Notes: generated by a model not told the origin, from the letters alone. A stretch of DNA of 64,000 nucleotides from Flavobacterium humi (GCF_004745595.1 NZ_SRLH01000005.1:62001-126000); one strand, 5' to 3'. Numbered from the stretch's first letter, positions 53,138 to 63,122 are shown. A program made the numbers and translations.

Positions 53138-54955
53138 ATGCGTTTAGTATCAATACTTTTTAGCGGTTTTTTAGGGATGATGCTGTTCTCGGGCGGAGCC
53201 ATGGCACAGGATACTCTTATCAAAAGCAAAAAAGCTTCCAGCAGTAAAATGGTCAGGGCGGCAGACGATCTGAAAAAGTCGTTGGATGTTGATGATGATG
53301 CTAAAATTGCCAAAAACTACGAAGCTTTAGCCCAGGAACTTATCGATAAAGAAGAGTATGCCAAAGCGGAAGAATACCTAAAGAAAGCATTGGCAAGCTA
53401 TAACCAGTTGGATCAAAAAAAAGACAAGGCCAGGGTTACCCGAAAACTTGCCAAAGTACAGGAAAACCAGAATAAAATCAATTCGGCCATTATGAATTAC
53501 CAGGCAGCCGGAGCAGTAGCCAAAGATAAAGATGACGAACAGCTCAACCTGAATGATGCCAATCGTTTGAGGTATGACAATAATCCCGCGGCCCAATCAG
53601 CGTTTAACAAACGAAACATCCAATTGCTGGAAAAGGAAAATAAAAAAGAGGAAGCCGCTGACGCTTATGTACAGCAGGCTGAAATGAACCTGCAGCAAAA
53701 AAACAAAGAAGTTGCCATTGAAAGTTATGAGAAAGCGATTTCATTTTCCAAAGACAAACCGGAAGCCGTAGCCAAGCTTACCAATAAAATTGCCAAAGTA
53801 TACGAGTTGGACAACCAGTTTGACAAAGCAATAGCCATCAACACCAATTTACTGACAGAGGCCAGGGCCAAGCAGGATTTCGATACGCAAATTACCCAAT
53901 TGCAATCTTTGGCCACCCTTTATTTCAAAAAAGACGAACCAGGAAAAGCGGTTGCTTCTTTGCAGCAGGCTTACGAACTGGCTTCAAAGCAAGGCAATAC
54001 GGCAGCAGTAAAAAAGAGCCTTTCCCAATTGTTGGGGTATTATAAAACGCATGGTAAGGATAAAGAAAGCATCGCCTTATACGAGCAGTTTTTTCAGAAT
54101 TTTGAAAAATTGATCCAATCCGACAGCGCTCTTGTAGATGCCAAAACGTTCCATGTCACAGAAGAGAAAATCCGTCAGTTGGAAAAGGAAAAAATACTCA
54201 AAGACGAATTGATTTCGAAAAAAAATACCTTCAATTATTTCCTGATTGGATCTATTGTATTGCTGCTGCTTTTTTTCGGATTGATCGTAAAAACGCTTTA
54301 TTCCATTAAAACCAAAAACAAGGAAATCGCCCTGCAATCCCTGCGACGTGAAATGAACCCGCATTTTATTTTCAACAGCCTTAACAGCGTGAACCAGTTT
54401 ATTTCGCAGAACAAGGAATTGGAAGCCAATAAATACCTCACCTCTTATTCTAACCTGATGCGCAATATGATGGAGAACTCCAATAAGGATTTTGTGACGC
54501 TCGGCAACGAGATTGAACAGCTCAGGAAATACCTGGATTTGGAACATCTTCGTTTTCAGGACAAATTCGATTATCAGATCATAGCCGATGAAAACCTCGA
54601 CATCGAAACCACATTTGTCCCGAACATGATCATACAGCCCCATCTGGAAAATGCTATTTGGCATGGCCTTCGGTATAAGGAATCCAAAGGGATGCTTTTG
54701 CTTAAATTCACCTTAAAAAAAGGAAAAATAGGCGTGATCATTGATGATAACGGCATCGGGCTGACCAAAAGCCAGGAATTGAAGACCCGCAACCAAAAGG
54801 TGCACCATTCCCGCGGGCTGACCAATACCAAGGAGCGTATTACTTTGCTAAATGAATTGTATAAAACGAATATTACTTTTAACGTAAGTGAAAAAATAAC
54901 GCCTGAAACAGGGACTATTGTCGAAATTAATTTTCCATTACTAGACAGGATATGA
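53138..54955 (+). CDS. TPR-sensor histidine kinase (LytS/His_kinase family)
   Basis: The 605-aa protein has a signal peptide, TPR-like repeats in the periplasm (about 50-350), one membrane helix (about 364-386), and a cytoplasmic His_kinase domain with phosphorylated His409 in REMNPHFIFNSLNSVNQF and an HATPase domain with the N-box/G1 DDNGIGL. It is of the LytS/YehU type, and the partner regulator gene begins at the overlapping stop codon. The TPR sensor suggests a protein or peptide signal; the signal itself is unknown. Confidence 0.9.
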   Translation: MRLVSILFSGFLGMMLFSGGAMAQDTLIKSKKASSSKMVRAADDLKKSLDVDDDAKIAKNYEALAQELIDKEEYAKAEEYLKKALASYNQLDQKKDKARVTRKLAKVQENQNKINSAIMNYQAAGAVAKDKDDEQLNLNDANRLRYDNNPAAQSAFNKRNIQLLEKENKKEEAADAYVQQAEMNLQQKNKEVAIESYEKAISFSKDKPEAVAKLTNKIAKVYELDNQFDKAIAINTNLLTEARAKQDFDTQITQLQSLATLYFKKDEPGKAVASLQQAYELASKQGNTAAVKKSLSQLLGYYKTHGKDKESIALYEQFFQNFEKLIQSDSALVDAKTFHVTEEKIRQLEKEKILKDELISKKNTFNYFLIGSIVLLLLFFGLIVKTLYSIKTKNKEIALQSLRREMNPHFIFNSLNSVNQFISQNKELEANKYLTSYSNLMRNMMENSNKDFVTLGNEIEQLRKYLDLEHLRFQDKFDYQIIADENLDIETTFVPNMIIQPHLENAIWHGLRYKESKGMLLLKFTLKKGKIGVIIDDNGIGLTKSQELKTRNQKVHHSRGLTNTKERITLLNELYKTNITFNVSEKITPETGTIVEINFPLLDRI

Positions 54956-55701
54956 TGACATTGCAAAAAATAACCGCTGTAGTTGTAGAAGACGAGGCCG
55001 CCGCAAGGGAAGTGCTCAAAAATTACCTGAGCAAATATTGCCCGCAGGTCGAGGTGATTGGGGAAGCCCAGAATATTAAGGAAGCCGTTCCGCTGTTGCA
55101 TGAAGTGCTTCCGCAAATGGTTTTCCTGGATGTGGAAATGCCTTTCGGAAATGCTTTTGATGTGCTGGAAGCCTGCAGGGATTTGCAATTTGAAACGATC
55201 TTCGTAACCGCTTTTTCCGAATATTCGCTCAAGGCCCTGAACCAAAGCGCGGCTTATTACCTGCTCAAGCCTATCAGTATTGAAGAGCTGATTATTGCCG
55301 TCAATAAAGTACAGCAGCATATCCTGAACCATGATATTTTTAACAGGAATAAAATCATTGTGGAAAATTTCAGGGAAACCAAACCGGAAAAGCAACAGGT
55401 TATTTTGCCAACCCTTGAAGGTTTTGAAGTGGTGAAAATGGAAGACATCGTGCGGTTGCGGGGCAATGGTAACTTTACTGACTTGTATTTGTCCAACGGG
55501 AGCAAAAAAATGGTCTGCCGTTTGTTGAAACATTTCTCGGAAATTTTGCCTTTTCCGTTTTTGCGTGTCCATAAATCGAATATCATCAATGTGAATTTCG
55601 TAAAATCGTACAACAAAGGGGGTTATGTGATGCTCGAAGATGGCACGGAAATTGAAATTTCACCCACTTATAAAGAAGGCTTCTTGAAGAATTTCAAGTA
55701 A
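54952..55701 (+). CDS. LytTR-type response regulator
   Basis: A 249-aa regulator with a receiver domain (DE near residue 12, phospho-acceptor Asp60 in VFLDVEMP, the KP of YYLLKPI near 108) and a C-terminal LytTR DNA-binding domain (about 150-245, with LRVHKSNIINV). The ATG overlaps the kinase stop codon (ATGA), so the pair is translationally coupled. The targets are unknown. Confidence 0.95.
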   Translation: MMTLQKITAVVVEDEAAAREVLKNYLSKYCPQVEVIGEAQNIKEAVPLLHEVLPQMVFLDVEMPFGNAFDVLEACRDLQFETIFVTAFSEYSLKALNQSAAYYLLKPISIEELIIAVNKVQQHILNHDIFNRNKIIVENFRETKPEKQQVILPTLEGFEVVKMEDIVRLRGNGNFTDLYLSNGSKKMVCRLLKHFSEILPFPFLRVHKSNIINVNFVKSYNKGGYVMLEDGTEIEISPTYKEGFLKNFK

Positions 55702-55777
55702 TGATAATCCTAAAGGACACAAGCGTTCCTGCAGGATTCTCCTTTATTTTAATGATGGCCGTCTTGGCATTATACAA

Positions 55778-55966
55778 TTAAAATAACTTTGAGAATGCCC
55801 ATAATACAATTAACAAACCAATACCCGCAAATAGTACACAGCCGGATTCAGCTAAATATTCCCCACCGTTCCGCTGCTGGTATTTTTCGCCGAGTGTTCC
55901 TCCAAGCCATCCAAAAAGAAGTGTTACCACCAATAGCAGCAACGCAAATAAAATACCGCTTGCCAT
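55778..55966 (-). CDS. Small membrane protein
   Basis: The 62-aa protein has two hydrophobic segments (ILFALLLLVVTLLFGWLGG and VLFAGIGLLIVLWAF) with a short Gly/Glu-rich loop, as expected for a small two-helix inner-membrane protein. It is not recognised. It is transcribed away from the two-component genes. Confidence 0.6.
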   Translation of the reverse strand: MASGILFALLLLVVTLLFGWLGGTLGEKYQQRNGGEYLAESGCVLFAGIGLLIVLWAFSKLF

Positions 55967-56132
55967 TTTGATTGTTTTTGATGTTTAGTTTTAATGCAAT
56001 TTTACTTGTCTGATATTCAGATTGATAAAATCAATGTAAAGATACGGAAGATTTAATGAATAGTTGTTTTCTGGCACAGGATAACGTCTTCATTCCCGGA
56101 GAAATAAGCAAGCTTTTTATTTTATGGCAAAA

Positions 56133-58091
56133 TTAAAAATCAAACTCATCGGTCACCAGCGAATCTGCCGCAATGGAATCCTTGACTACCTTAAGTTTCA
56201 AAAAAGAGCGGGCATACCCCGAAACATAAATAGGGAAGGATTGCCCTATAGTGTCGTCCGCCGTAATCAGGGCTCGTCTGAGCATTAGGTTCCGGATAAA
56301 AGCCTGGTGTTTTTCGGCATACGGTTTCTGGTTGCCCTGGCCGTCAAACTGCCACATGAATTTCTTTGGTTTGGGAACAATTGAAGCCAAAAACAGGCAT
56401 TCGTTCAGATTTAAATCAATAGGTTTTTTGTTGAAATAGAAACGGGCTGCCTCGCCAATCCCGTACACATTTGGCCCCCATTCGATCACATTGAAATATA
56501 CTTCCAGCATCCGTGATTTGGACGCAATCCGGTTGTTTTCCAAAATGTAGACCAATAAGATTTCCTCCAATTTCCGCGAAAGTGTTTTTTCCCGGGTCAG
56601 GAATACATTTTTCACCAATTGCATACTAATGGTACTGGCACCACGTGAAAATTTCTTGGTCCTGATGTTCTTGACTATCGATTGTTTGAAAGCTTCGTTG
56701 ATGAATCCGCGATGGTTGAAAAAAGAAGGGTCTTCCGAAGTAAGGACGGCTTTTTCAAGATACGGGGCAATTTGGTCCAGTGGCGTATAATCCGGGTTGG
56801 CCGAACTCACCAAGATTGCCCGCTGCGGCACTCCGTTTTCCATGGCGCGGTAGGTAAATCCTTCGTTAAGCTTCGACAGGTTGGCCTGGCCGTATTTTGT
56901 AATCTTCAGGTTTTCTTTATTGATTTTGCTATCAAAAACCAGGGCATTAGGTTTATTTTTGTTGTATTTGAAATTCAATTTATAATCAAAATCCCCTTCG
57001 GCTTCCATGCCTTCAAAATGGGTAAACAAACCTTCGGGCAACGAACCGATGAAATCCTGCGCCTTCATCTTTTCCATATTGATTTTCAGCTTGTAAATAG
57101 TATCTTCCTCGGTATTGTATTCGGCAAAAGGATGGATTTTTATACTGTTTAGTTGTGCTGTGGAAGTGCTGTCCAAAGAAATGAAATCACTTCCGAGCAA
57201 GAACCGGTAATCAAAACGGGCATTTTTGATGACCACGTCTTTTTGCGCAATTTTTGGGTGGTTTACGGTAAAATTTGAAATGGAAGCAAAGCCGTCAATG
57301 TGCAGTTCGCCGCTTTCCATATCCAGTTTTTCAAGGTTGAGGTGGATGTTGTCGAAACTCGATTTCAGCCCGAAACGTTCATCTATATAAGGTACCAGGA
57401 TCTTGGTCGTATCGCTGTTGGAGAATTTCAGGTCCGCTTTCCTGTCCCGCGGATCGGCAAATCCCATAATGTTCCATTTTTGTGAAAAAGTGTTGGTTTT
57501 TACATTGATGGCCGTTTGCAGCTGATGGTTTTCCAATTGCAGGTTGTCTATGTGCATGGTCACGTACCGTTGCATGTCCACAATCCGGAACGATAGGTTT
57601 TCCAGGGCCATTTCAGTAGGGACCAGGTTCAGCAGTTTAGATAAAATCCTATAGGCACGCCGGGCATAATTGCGGCTTTCGTTGGTTTTCTCGTTTTTGT
57701 CCCGTTTTAAAAAAGCGTCAAAATTGCGCCCGTTTTCGTTTTTGACCAATTGGATAAAACCGTTTTTCATTTCCAGTTTCTGTAGTTGGATATCGCCGGT
57801 AATCAGTTGCAGCAGGTTTACATTGGTCTTGATTTTCTCTACAGATAAAAGCGTGTCGGCTTCTTTAGGTACCAAAACGATTCCCGAAAGTTCTACTCCC
57901 GAAAGACCCGTAAAAGAGGCTTTCCCGACTGAAAAATTACAATCGTACTCTCTTTCGAATTTGGATCCCGCGCGTGCTATGGCTTTTTGCAATAAAGTGT
58001 CACGAAAGAAATAAAGGCCTGCAACGGCCAATATTACTACGGATCCGAAGATTTTCAGGAACAGGAAAAACTTTTGCTTTTTGGTGCTCAT
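56133..58091 (-). CDS. Peptidoglycan glycosyltransferase (GT51) with AsmA-like N-terminal half
   Basis: Using the second ATG (58091), the protein is 652 aa. It has an N-terminal membrane helix (about 7-28), then 300 residues of beta-rich sequence (about 45-370) with repeats such as LENLSFRIVD and LQLENHQLQTAINV that look like an AsmA/bridge-like lipid-transfer protein, and a GT51 domain (about 430-600) with the motifs SEDPSFFNHRGF (catalytic Glu), GASTISMQLVKN and a GIGEAARFYFNKK segment. There is no transpeptidase domain. It should polymerise glycan strands from lipid II. The AsmA-like likeness is by eye. Confidence 0.85.
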   Translation of the reverse strand: MSTKKQKFFLFLKIFGSVVILAVAGLYFFRDTLLQKAIARAGSKFEREYDCNFSVGKASFTGLSGVELSGIVLVPKEADTLLSVEKIKTNVNLLQLITGDIQLQKLEMKNGFIQLVKNENGRNFDAFLKRDKNEKTNESRNYARRAYRILSKLLNLVPTEMALENLSFRIVDMQRYVTMHIDNLQLENHQLQTAINVKTNTFSQKWNIMGFADPRDRKADLKFSNSDTTKILVPYIDERFGLKSSFDNIHLNLEKLDMESGELHIDGFASISNFTVNHPKIAQKDVVIKNARFDYRFLLGSDFISLDSTSTAQLNSIKIHPFAEYNTEEDTIYKLKINMEKMKAQDFIGSLPEGLFTHFEGMEAEGDFDYKLNFKYNKNKPNALVFDSKINKENLKITKYGQANLSKLNEGFTYRAMENGVPQRAILVSSANPDYTPLDQIAPYLEKAVLTSEDPSFFNHRGFINEAFKQSIVKNIRTKKFSRGASTISMQLVKNVFLTREKTLSRKLEEILLVYILENNRIASKSRMLEVYFNVIEWGPNVYGIGEAARFYFNKKPIDLNLNECLFLASIVPKPKKFMWQFDGQGNQKPYAEKHQAFIRNLMLRRALITADDTIGQSFPIYVSGYARSFLKLKVVKDSIAADSLVTDEFDF

Positions 58092-58113
58092 CGCCATTAA
58101 AATGCTTGTAGGA

Positions 58114-58626
58114 TTAAGATAGCGAAGCTACTAAATTTTCCACTTCTAATTTCTGTTGGGCGTATTTTTCTTGAAGGACAGAATCTTCACCCATTTTTCG
58201 GTAATAATCTAGCGCCTTGTTCCCAAAGAAAACCTGTTGGTGCTTTGGCATGTCAGGGATTTGCGGATAGGTGCGGTGAAAGAGCATCTCATAATGAGCC
58301 TGCCATTCGCGTTCGTTACGGTCTTCCACAAAATTCCCATTCATTTTCTGGCCTACGTGGATCATTTCGTGCGCAATAAGATTGAGCATCAATATGAATT
58401 CGAATTCAAAAGTATTTTCCGGGATTCGGATTACCTGCGGCAGGCCAAACGTTCCTTCGGTGGTCATCAAAACATAATCGGGCTTGGCTTTTTCCCGCAA
58501 TTCAAAACCTTTGAAATTAGGATGCCTGATGCCGTATTCTTCAATGGCAAGGTTGGCCGCCTGGATAGTTTCGCCCAGTTCGTGGTACGTTTGGATTAAT
58601 TGCAGTATTTCGGAATAGGGTTTCAT
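58114..58626 (-). CDS. Small putative metalloprotein with an HExxH motif
   Basis: The 170-aa protein has no signal peptide and contains AHEMIHVGQ (HExxH) at about 86-94, with a further acidic region (NEREWQAHYEMLF), as in zinc metallopeptidase-like folds. No family name is certain. It overlaps the gldH gene by 4 bp and lies 22 bp before the GT51 gene, so it belongs to the same operon. Confidence 0.7.
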   Translation of the reverse strand: MKPYSEILQLIQTYHELGETIQAANLAIEEYGIRHPNFKGFELREKAKPDYVLMTTEGTFGLPQVIRIPENTFEFEFILMLNLIAHEMIHVGQKMNGNFVEDRNEREWQAHYEMLFHRTYPQIPDMPKHQQVFFGNKALDYYRKMGEDSVLQEKYAQQKLEVENLVASLS

Positions 58627-59090
58627 TCGGCAATCTCAACATCCAAACCAATCCCAAGAACATTCGGCAGGTAAGGACCATTGAAAGAATTGGAAATGGT
58701 AACTTTATAATTTCCTTTGGCCAAATTGACCTTGTTTTTTACAGTAAAGCTTACATCACAAATATCTCCCGCACATTCTCCCAGCTGTTTGCCCGAATCG
58801 TCTTTTATCTTTAATGGAACCGCTATTTTTTCTTCCTTGCCAGAAGGATCGGTTATCATTATAACGATAGGAACCGTTGCAAATTGATAATCATATACAT
58901 GGCCGAAACGCAAAACGATATTGTATTGTTTTGTTTCGTCCTCTATGGAAAAGTCATAGGTTTTGGTATTGGTTTTTTCCCATCGGTTGTTGGAAAAACC
59001 ATTGTCGAATTTGCTGTAAACATTTCCCTGTTGGCAGGAAATCAACAAAAAAGCTATAAAAGCGGGTAAGAAGTAGGTTTTTGTTTTCAT
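58623..59090 (-). CDS. gldH: Gliding motility lipoprotein GldH
   Basis: The 155-aa lipoprotein has the signal TYFLPAFIAFLLISC (Cys19) and a beta-rich domain with FDNGFSNNRWEKTNT, GHVYDYQFATVPIVI and the ending LPNVLGIGLDVEIAE that match GldH. GldH is needed for gliding and T9SS-linked motility in Flavobacterium. It stands 40 bp downstream of radA, and a small HExxH protein and a GT51 enzyme follow, as seen in related genomes. Confidence 0.88.
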   Translation of the reverse strand: MKTKTYFLPAFIAFLLISCQQGNVYSKFDNGFSNNRWEKTNTKTYDFSIEDETKQYNIVLRFGHVYDYQFATVPIVIMITDPSGKEEKIAVPLKIKDDSGKQLGECAGDICDVSFTVKNKVNLAKGNYKVTISNSFNGPYLPNVLGIGLDVEIAE

Positions 59091-59130
59091 TTTTGGTTTA
59101 AGTAGTTGGTTTATGCGGTTTATTCAGATT

Positions 59131-60492
59131 TTAGCCAAACAATTCGCTGGCAACATCTTCGATCTTGGCAACCAACCGGATTTTGATTCCGGTGTTTTTT
59201 AGGGATATTTTATTGTATTTCGATACAAAAATGGTTGAAAACCCTAATTTTTCAGCTTCCTGGATCCGCTGGTCCACACGATTGACAGGGCGGATTTCTC
59301 CCGAAAGGCCTACTTCTCCCGCAAAACAGAAATCCTTATTGATGGAAATATCTTCGTTTGAGGACAAAATAGCGGCCACTACTGCTAAATCTATCGCCGG
59401 GTCATCTACCGAAATACCTCCGGTAATATTCAGGAAAACGTCTTTGGCCCCTAACCGGAAGCCGGCACGTTTTTCCAGTACCGCCAAAATCATATTGAGC
59501 CGTTTGGCATTGTAACCGGTCGTGCTTCGTTGCGGTGTTCCGTAGACGGCGGTGGAGACCAAGGCCTGGATTTCAATCATTAACGGGCGCATGCCTTCCA
59601 AGGTGGAAGCAATGGCTGTTCCGGAGAGTTCTTCGTTTTTGTGCGAAATCAGGATTTCCGACGGATTGCTGACTTCCCGTAAACCGGAGCCCTGCATTTC
59701 GTAAATCCCCAATTCGGCGGTAGACCCAAAACGGTTTTTCAAGGATCGCAAAATCCGGTAGACATGATTCCGGTCTCCTTCAAACTGCAAAACGGTATCA
59801 ACCATATGTTCCAGGATTTTGGGCCCGGCAATACTTCCGTCTTTAGTGATATGGCCTATCAGGATTACCGGAACGTTGGTTTCTTTGGCAAATTTGATCA
59901 ATTCTGCGGTTGTTTCCCGAATTTGGGAAATGCTCCCGGGAGACGATTCGATATAATCGGTATGGAGCGTCTGGATAGAATCGATAATGACGATTTCCGG
60001 CTCGATTTCCTGGATCTGGCGGAAAATATTTTGTGTTTTGGTTTCCGTCAGGATATAACAATTATCACCGTTTGGCGTAATTCTTTCCGCACGCATTTTT
60101 ATTTGCTTCTGGCTTTCTTCGCCTGAAACATATAACGTTTTATAGGGTAATTTTAACGAAATCTGAAGCAGCAGCGTGCTTTTCCCGATACCGGGTTCTC
60201 CTCCCAAAAGCGTTAGGGAACCGGGTACAATCCCACCACCCAGGACACGGTTCAATTCACTGTCTGTGGTGTCCATCCGGATTTCCTGGGTGGAATCGAT
60301 TTCTTTTATTTTTAACGGCCTTGACGCTTTTTTTACTTCCGAAGTATCCGGTTTCCAGGCTGTTTTTTCTTCTTTCTGGATGATTTCCTCAACAATGGTA
60401 TTCCATTCCTTGCAGGCATTGCACTGGCCTTGCCATTTGGCATATTGGTTGCCGCAGCTTTGGCAAAAAAAGGACGTTTTTATTTTGGCCAT
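59131..60492 (-). CDS. radA: DNA repair protein RadA
   Basis: A 453-aa protein with the usual order: an N-terminal zinc finger (Cys10, 13, 24, 27: CQSCG...CNACK), a RecA-like ATPase with Walker A GGEPGIGKST (about 95-105), the RadA-specific KNRFG (about 254) and a C-terminal Lon-like domain. It drives branch migration in recombination repair. It overlaps the upstream esterase-fold gene by one base. Confidence 0.97.
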   Translation of the reverse strand: MAKIKTSFFCQSCGNQYAKWQGQCNACKEWNTIVEEIIQKEEKTAWKPDTSEVKKASRPLKIKEIDSTQEIRMDTTDSELNRVLGGGIVPGSLTLLGGEPGIGKSTLLLQISLKLPYKTLYVSGEESQKQIKMRAERITPNGDNCYILTETKTQNIFRQIQEIEPEIVIIDSIQTLHTDYIESSPGSISQIRETTAELIKFAKETNVPVILIGHITKDGSIAGPKILEHMVDTVLQFEGDRNHVYRILRSLKNRFGSTAELGIYEMQGSGLREVSNPSEILISHKNEELSGTAIASTLEGMRPLMIEIQALVSTAVYGTPQRSTTGYNAKRLNMILAVLEKRAGFRLGAKDVFLNITGGISVDDPAIDLAVVAAILSSNEDISINKDFCFAGEVGLSGEIRPVNRVDQRIQEAEKLGFSTIFVSKYNKISLKNTGIKIRLVAKIEDVASELFG

Positions 60493-61766
60493 TATTCGGT
60501 TTTTTTCTCTTCGGTTGGTGGTGTTTCTGCCGGAGGGGCATCAGCTGGTGTGTCTGATGGCGGTGCTTCTTCTATAACTTCTTCGGTGGCTTTCTCTTTT
60601 GGCCTTCCGCCTTTGAGCCCTTTTTTAGGCATTAGTTTTTTCAGGTCTTCGGCTTTGTTCATCATCATGTCTTTGGTCAGGTCGCCAATTTCTTCTTTCA
60701 TGAAAGCATCCTGGTAATGCTTGATCGCTTTTTTTATTTCACCGGTTTTTTCGTAGTACATTCCCATATGGTAATCGTACAACATTGTTTTTTCGTATTG
60801 CTGGCCGGAAATCTGAGCCAATTCTTCAAATCCCTTAAAATCGCCCGATTTTAAAATGGCCGCTTCGATGGCTTTGAAATCGTTAAGGCGCACATTCATT
60901 GTGATGCCCAACGATTTTTGGATCGTATCGTATTTTTCATGCAGGTATTTTACGTGCTCGCTAGGCAGGATCGCGATTTTTTCCTGGTATTCGATGGATG
61001 AAATAGGCCTGTAAACGGCAAAAATCTGGGACAAAGCGCTTGGTATAGCATTGAGGGCCAATGAATAATGCGAAGCTCCTTTGAAATCATCAAATTTATA
61101 ATTCAGTAAAGGGTTTTTTACGGTTTGCATGTTCTTGTCCAATACCTTGATCTGGTTTTGGAATTTTTTCAGGTCGCCATCGGAAGTAGCCACATAATAA
61201 AAGATTGGATGCTTCATGGCTGACAGCCTTTGTGGGATCCTTTCATCCATGCCATTTGCCAATTCCGGGCTCATGGAAATATAGGCTTCAAAAATAGGCA
61301 TGTCTTTGTATAAAAAGGCGTTGAGGAATCCTGCCGTAGCATCTAAACCTGCAATTATTTTGAATGGGGCCAACCTGAATTTTTTCTCCAGGTGAGGCAA
61401 TAATTCGGTACCGATAAAATCGAAAAAAGCACTTCCGCTTTTGGAAGGAACGCCTGTTTTGAGTTCAAATTCCGAATCGTCATAACGCTCCTGGTTTTGG
61501 TTGATTCCCACAAGGATTACTTCAGGCATGTCGTCCCAATAATTACCATAGGTAAGGTTCCCTTCAAAAGGGCTGAACAGGTATTCGCCGTCCAGTACCA
61601 GCAACAGCGGGTATTTCCGCTCCGGGTTTGCTCCGTAAGAAGGCGGAAGTTTGATTTTTACCGTTCTTTTGGCATCCAACTTGGCGGAAAAGATTTCTTC
61701 TACTGTCGTTTGCGAAAACAGTGATGCGGAAAGTAAAAGCATGAAGCTTAAAAAAAGTGATTTCAT
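60492..61766 (-). CDS. Esterase D-fold protein lacking the catalytic serine, with TPR-like and acidic tail
   Basis: The start at 61766 (MKSLFLSFMLLLSASLFSQ) gives a signal peptide, eight residues after an upstream ATG. The 424-aa protein has an alpha/beta-hydrolase domain of the esterase D/Fes type (about 20-265). The usual GHSxGG nucleophile elbow is replaced by GLDATAG near residue 142, so the catalytic Ser is missing, although a His is kept in GASHYS. The C-terminal part has a TPR-like pair of helices and a Pro/Glu-rich tail. It is probably a non-enzymatic binding or signalling protein. Confidence 0.8.
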   Translation of the reverse strand: MKSLFLSFMLLLSASLFSQTTVEEIFSAKLDAKRTVKIKLPPSYGANPERKYPLLLVLDGEYLFSPFEGNLTYGNYWDDMPEVILVGINQNQERYDDSEFELKTGVPSKSGSAFFDFIGTELLPHLEKKFRLAPFKIIAGLDATAGFLNAFLYKDMPIFEAYISMSPELANGMDERIPQRLSAMKHPIFYYVATSDGDLKKFQNQIKVLDKNMQTVKNPLLNYKFDDFKGASHYSLALNAIPSALSQIFAVYRPISSIEYQEKIAILPSEHVKYLHEKYDTIQKSLGITMNVRLNDFKAIEAAILKSGDFKGFEELAQISGQQYEKTMLYDYHMGMYYEKTGEIKKAIKHYQDAFMKEEIGDLTKDMMMNKAEDLKKLMPKKGLKGGRPKEKATEEVIEEAPPSDTPADAPPAETPPTEEKKTE

Positions 61767-61806
61767 AAAATTTGGGATTGAGAAATTCAACCAGCAATAT
61801 AATAAT

Positions 61807-62769
61807 TTATTTCTTTTGGCCTACGATTGGCAAAACTAAAAAAGAAAGCAGGCCTAAAAAGACTGTGATAAGGAACTGTGAAGTCCAGATGATCCAGCCT
61901 AATGCTTGCCCGGCTTCTTTAGGGATGTGGTATAAAAAAAGTATGTTTCCGATTAGCGGTGGGAAAAACCCAAAGCCTCCGTTGGTAAAGGTCATTACTA
62001 ATCCTCCAATGACAAAAGCCACAATTGTAGTTCCTAAAGATATATTTTTGGTTGCGTCCAACGAACATACCGTAAGATAAAACATGGCAATATAACTGGC
62101 CCAAATTAAAACGGTGTAAGCAAGAAAAGGCAATTTGTCAGGCATATTCCGAACACTGAGAATGCCTTCTTTCAATCCGTTTATTTTAGATTTTACCAAC
62201 AGGATATATTTCCATTGGGAAAAGTTATAGAGGTAAAATAAGGTAAGGAGTCCAGCGAATCCCAAGCAGCCCAAAACAATTAAAAGGTTGATGGGTATAT
62301 TGGTAAGCAGAAAAGTTTTTAACGTAGAGAATTCTAATACGACTGAGGCCGTGATAAGGAGTAAAAGAACTGCAAAATCTACAATTCTTTCAGCAATGAT
62401 GGTTCCAAATGCTTTGTCAAAAGGCACATCCCTGTATTTTTTTAAAATCATTGCCCTTGAAACCTCTCCGGATCTTGGAATTCCCAAATTAACAAAATAA
62501 CCGATGCTTACGGCTAAAAAATTGATCAGAAAACCAGGGTGGCTGCCTATTTCGGCTAAAGTATATTTCCATCGGTACGCTCTAAAAGCATAACCCAAAA
62601 AAGCAATGAACAAAGCCATTCCAACATAACTGTAATTAGCCGTTAAAAAATGCTTTTTTATAGTTTCCGTTTGCTCAGGGGTAAATGAAAAATAGAGGTA
62701 TACGGTAAGAAGAGCACCTAAAGTCAGTGGGATTATGACACCTAAATAGGAGCTTGCCTTATTCTTCAC
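61807..62769 (-). CDS. Lysylphosphatidylglycerol synthase transmembrane-like (UPF0104) protein
   Basis: The 320-aa protein has about eight membrane helices with the UPF0104/DUF4-type signature (GYAFRAYRWKYTL, SIGYFVNLGIPRSGEVSRA as shortened ten-residue marks FRAYRWKYTL and GIPRSGEVSR). The flippase-like domain is found in lipid-modifying systems, but no catalytic domain is attached. A role in lipid movement across the inner membrane is plausible. It sits one gene after panD in the same operon. Confidence 0.85.
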   Translation of the reverse strand: MKNKASSYLGVIIPLTLGALLTVYLYFSFTPEQTETIKKHFLTANYSYVGMALFIAFLGYAFRAYRWKYTLAEIGSHPGFLINFLAVSIGYFVNLGIPRSGEVSRAMILKKYRDVPFDKAFGTIIAERIVDFAVLLLLITASVVLEFSTLKTFLLTNIPINLLIVLGCLGFAGLLTLFYLYNFSQWKYILLVKSKINGLKEGILSVRNMPDKLPFLAYTVLIWASYIAMFYLTVCSLDATKNISLGTTIVAFVIGGLVMTFTNGGFGFFPPLIGNILFLYHIPKEAGQALGWIIWTSQFLITVFLGLLSFLVLPIVGQKK

Positions 62770-62771
62770 AA

Positions 62772-63122
62772 TTACGTAAGGGAATTATCGTTTTCGTTAG
62801 GGAAAACGATAGATGGCTTGAATGTTTTCGCTTCTTCGATATTCAGGATTCCGTAAGCAATGATAATGATGATGTCGCCTTTGTGCACTTTTCGGGCAGC
62901 AGGTCCGTTCAGGGTGATTTCACCACTGTTCCTCGGGCCCGTGATGGCGTATGTTTCCAAGCGCTCGCCGTTGTTTAGGTTGACGATGGATACTTTTTCG
63001 CCTTCAAAAATATTGGAAGCTTCCATTAGGGCTTCGTCAATAGTAATACTGCCGATATAATTTAAATCGGCTCCGGTAACTTTTACCCGGTGAATCTTTG
63101 ATTTTACAACTTGAATTTGCAT
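62772..63122 (-). CDS. panD: Aspartate 1-decarboxylase (proenzyme)
   Basis: The 116-aa proenzyme has the self-cleavage site at Gly24-Ser25 in NYIGSITID, giving the pyruvoyl cofactor. It makes beta-alanine for pantothenate. The gene ends 2 bp before the UPF0104 gene and lies 13 bp downstream of panC, so panC-panD are coupled. Confidence 0.97.
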   Translation of the reverse strand: MQIQVVKSKIHRVKVTGADLNYIGSITIDEALMEASNIFEGEKVSIVNLNNGERLETYAITGPRNSGEITLNGPAARKVHKGDIIIIIAYGILNIEEAKTFKPSIVFPNENDNSLT

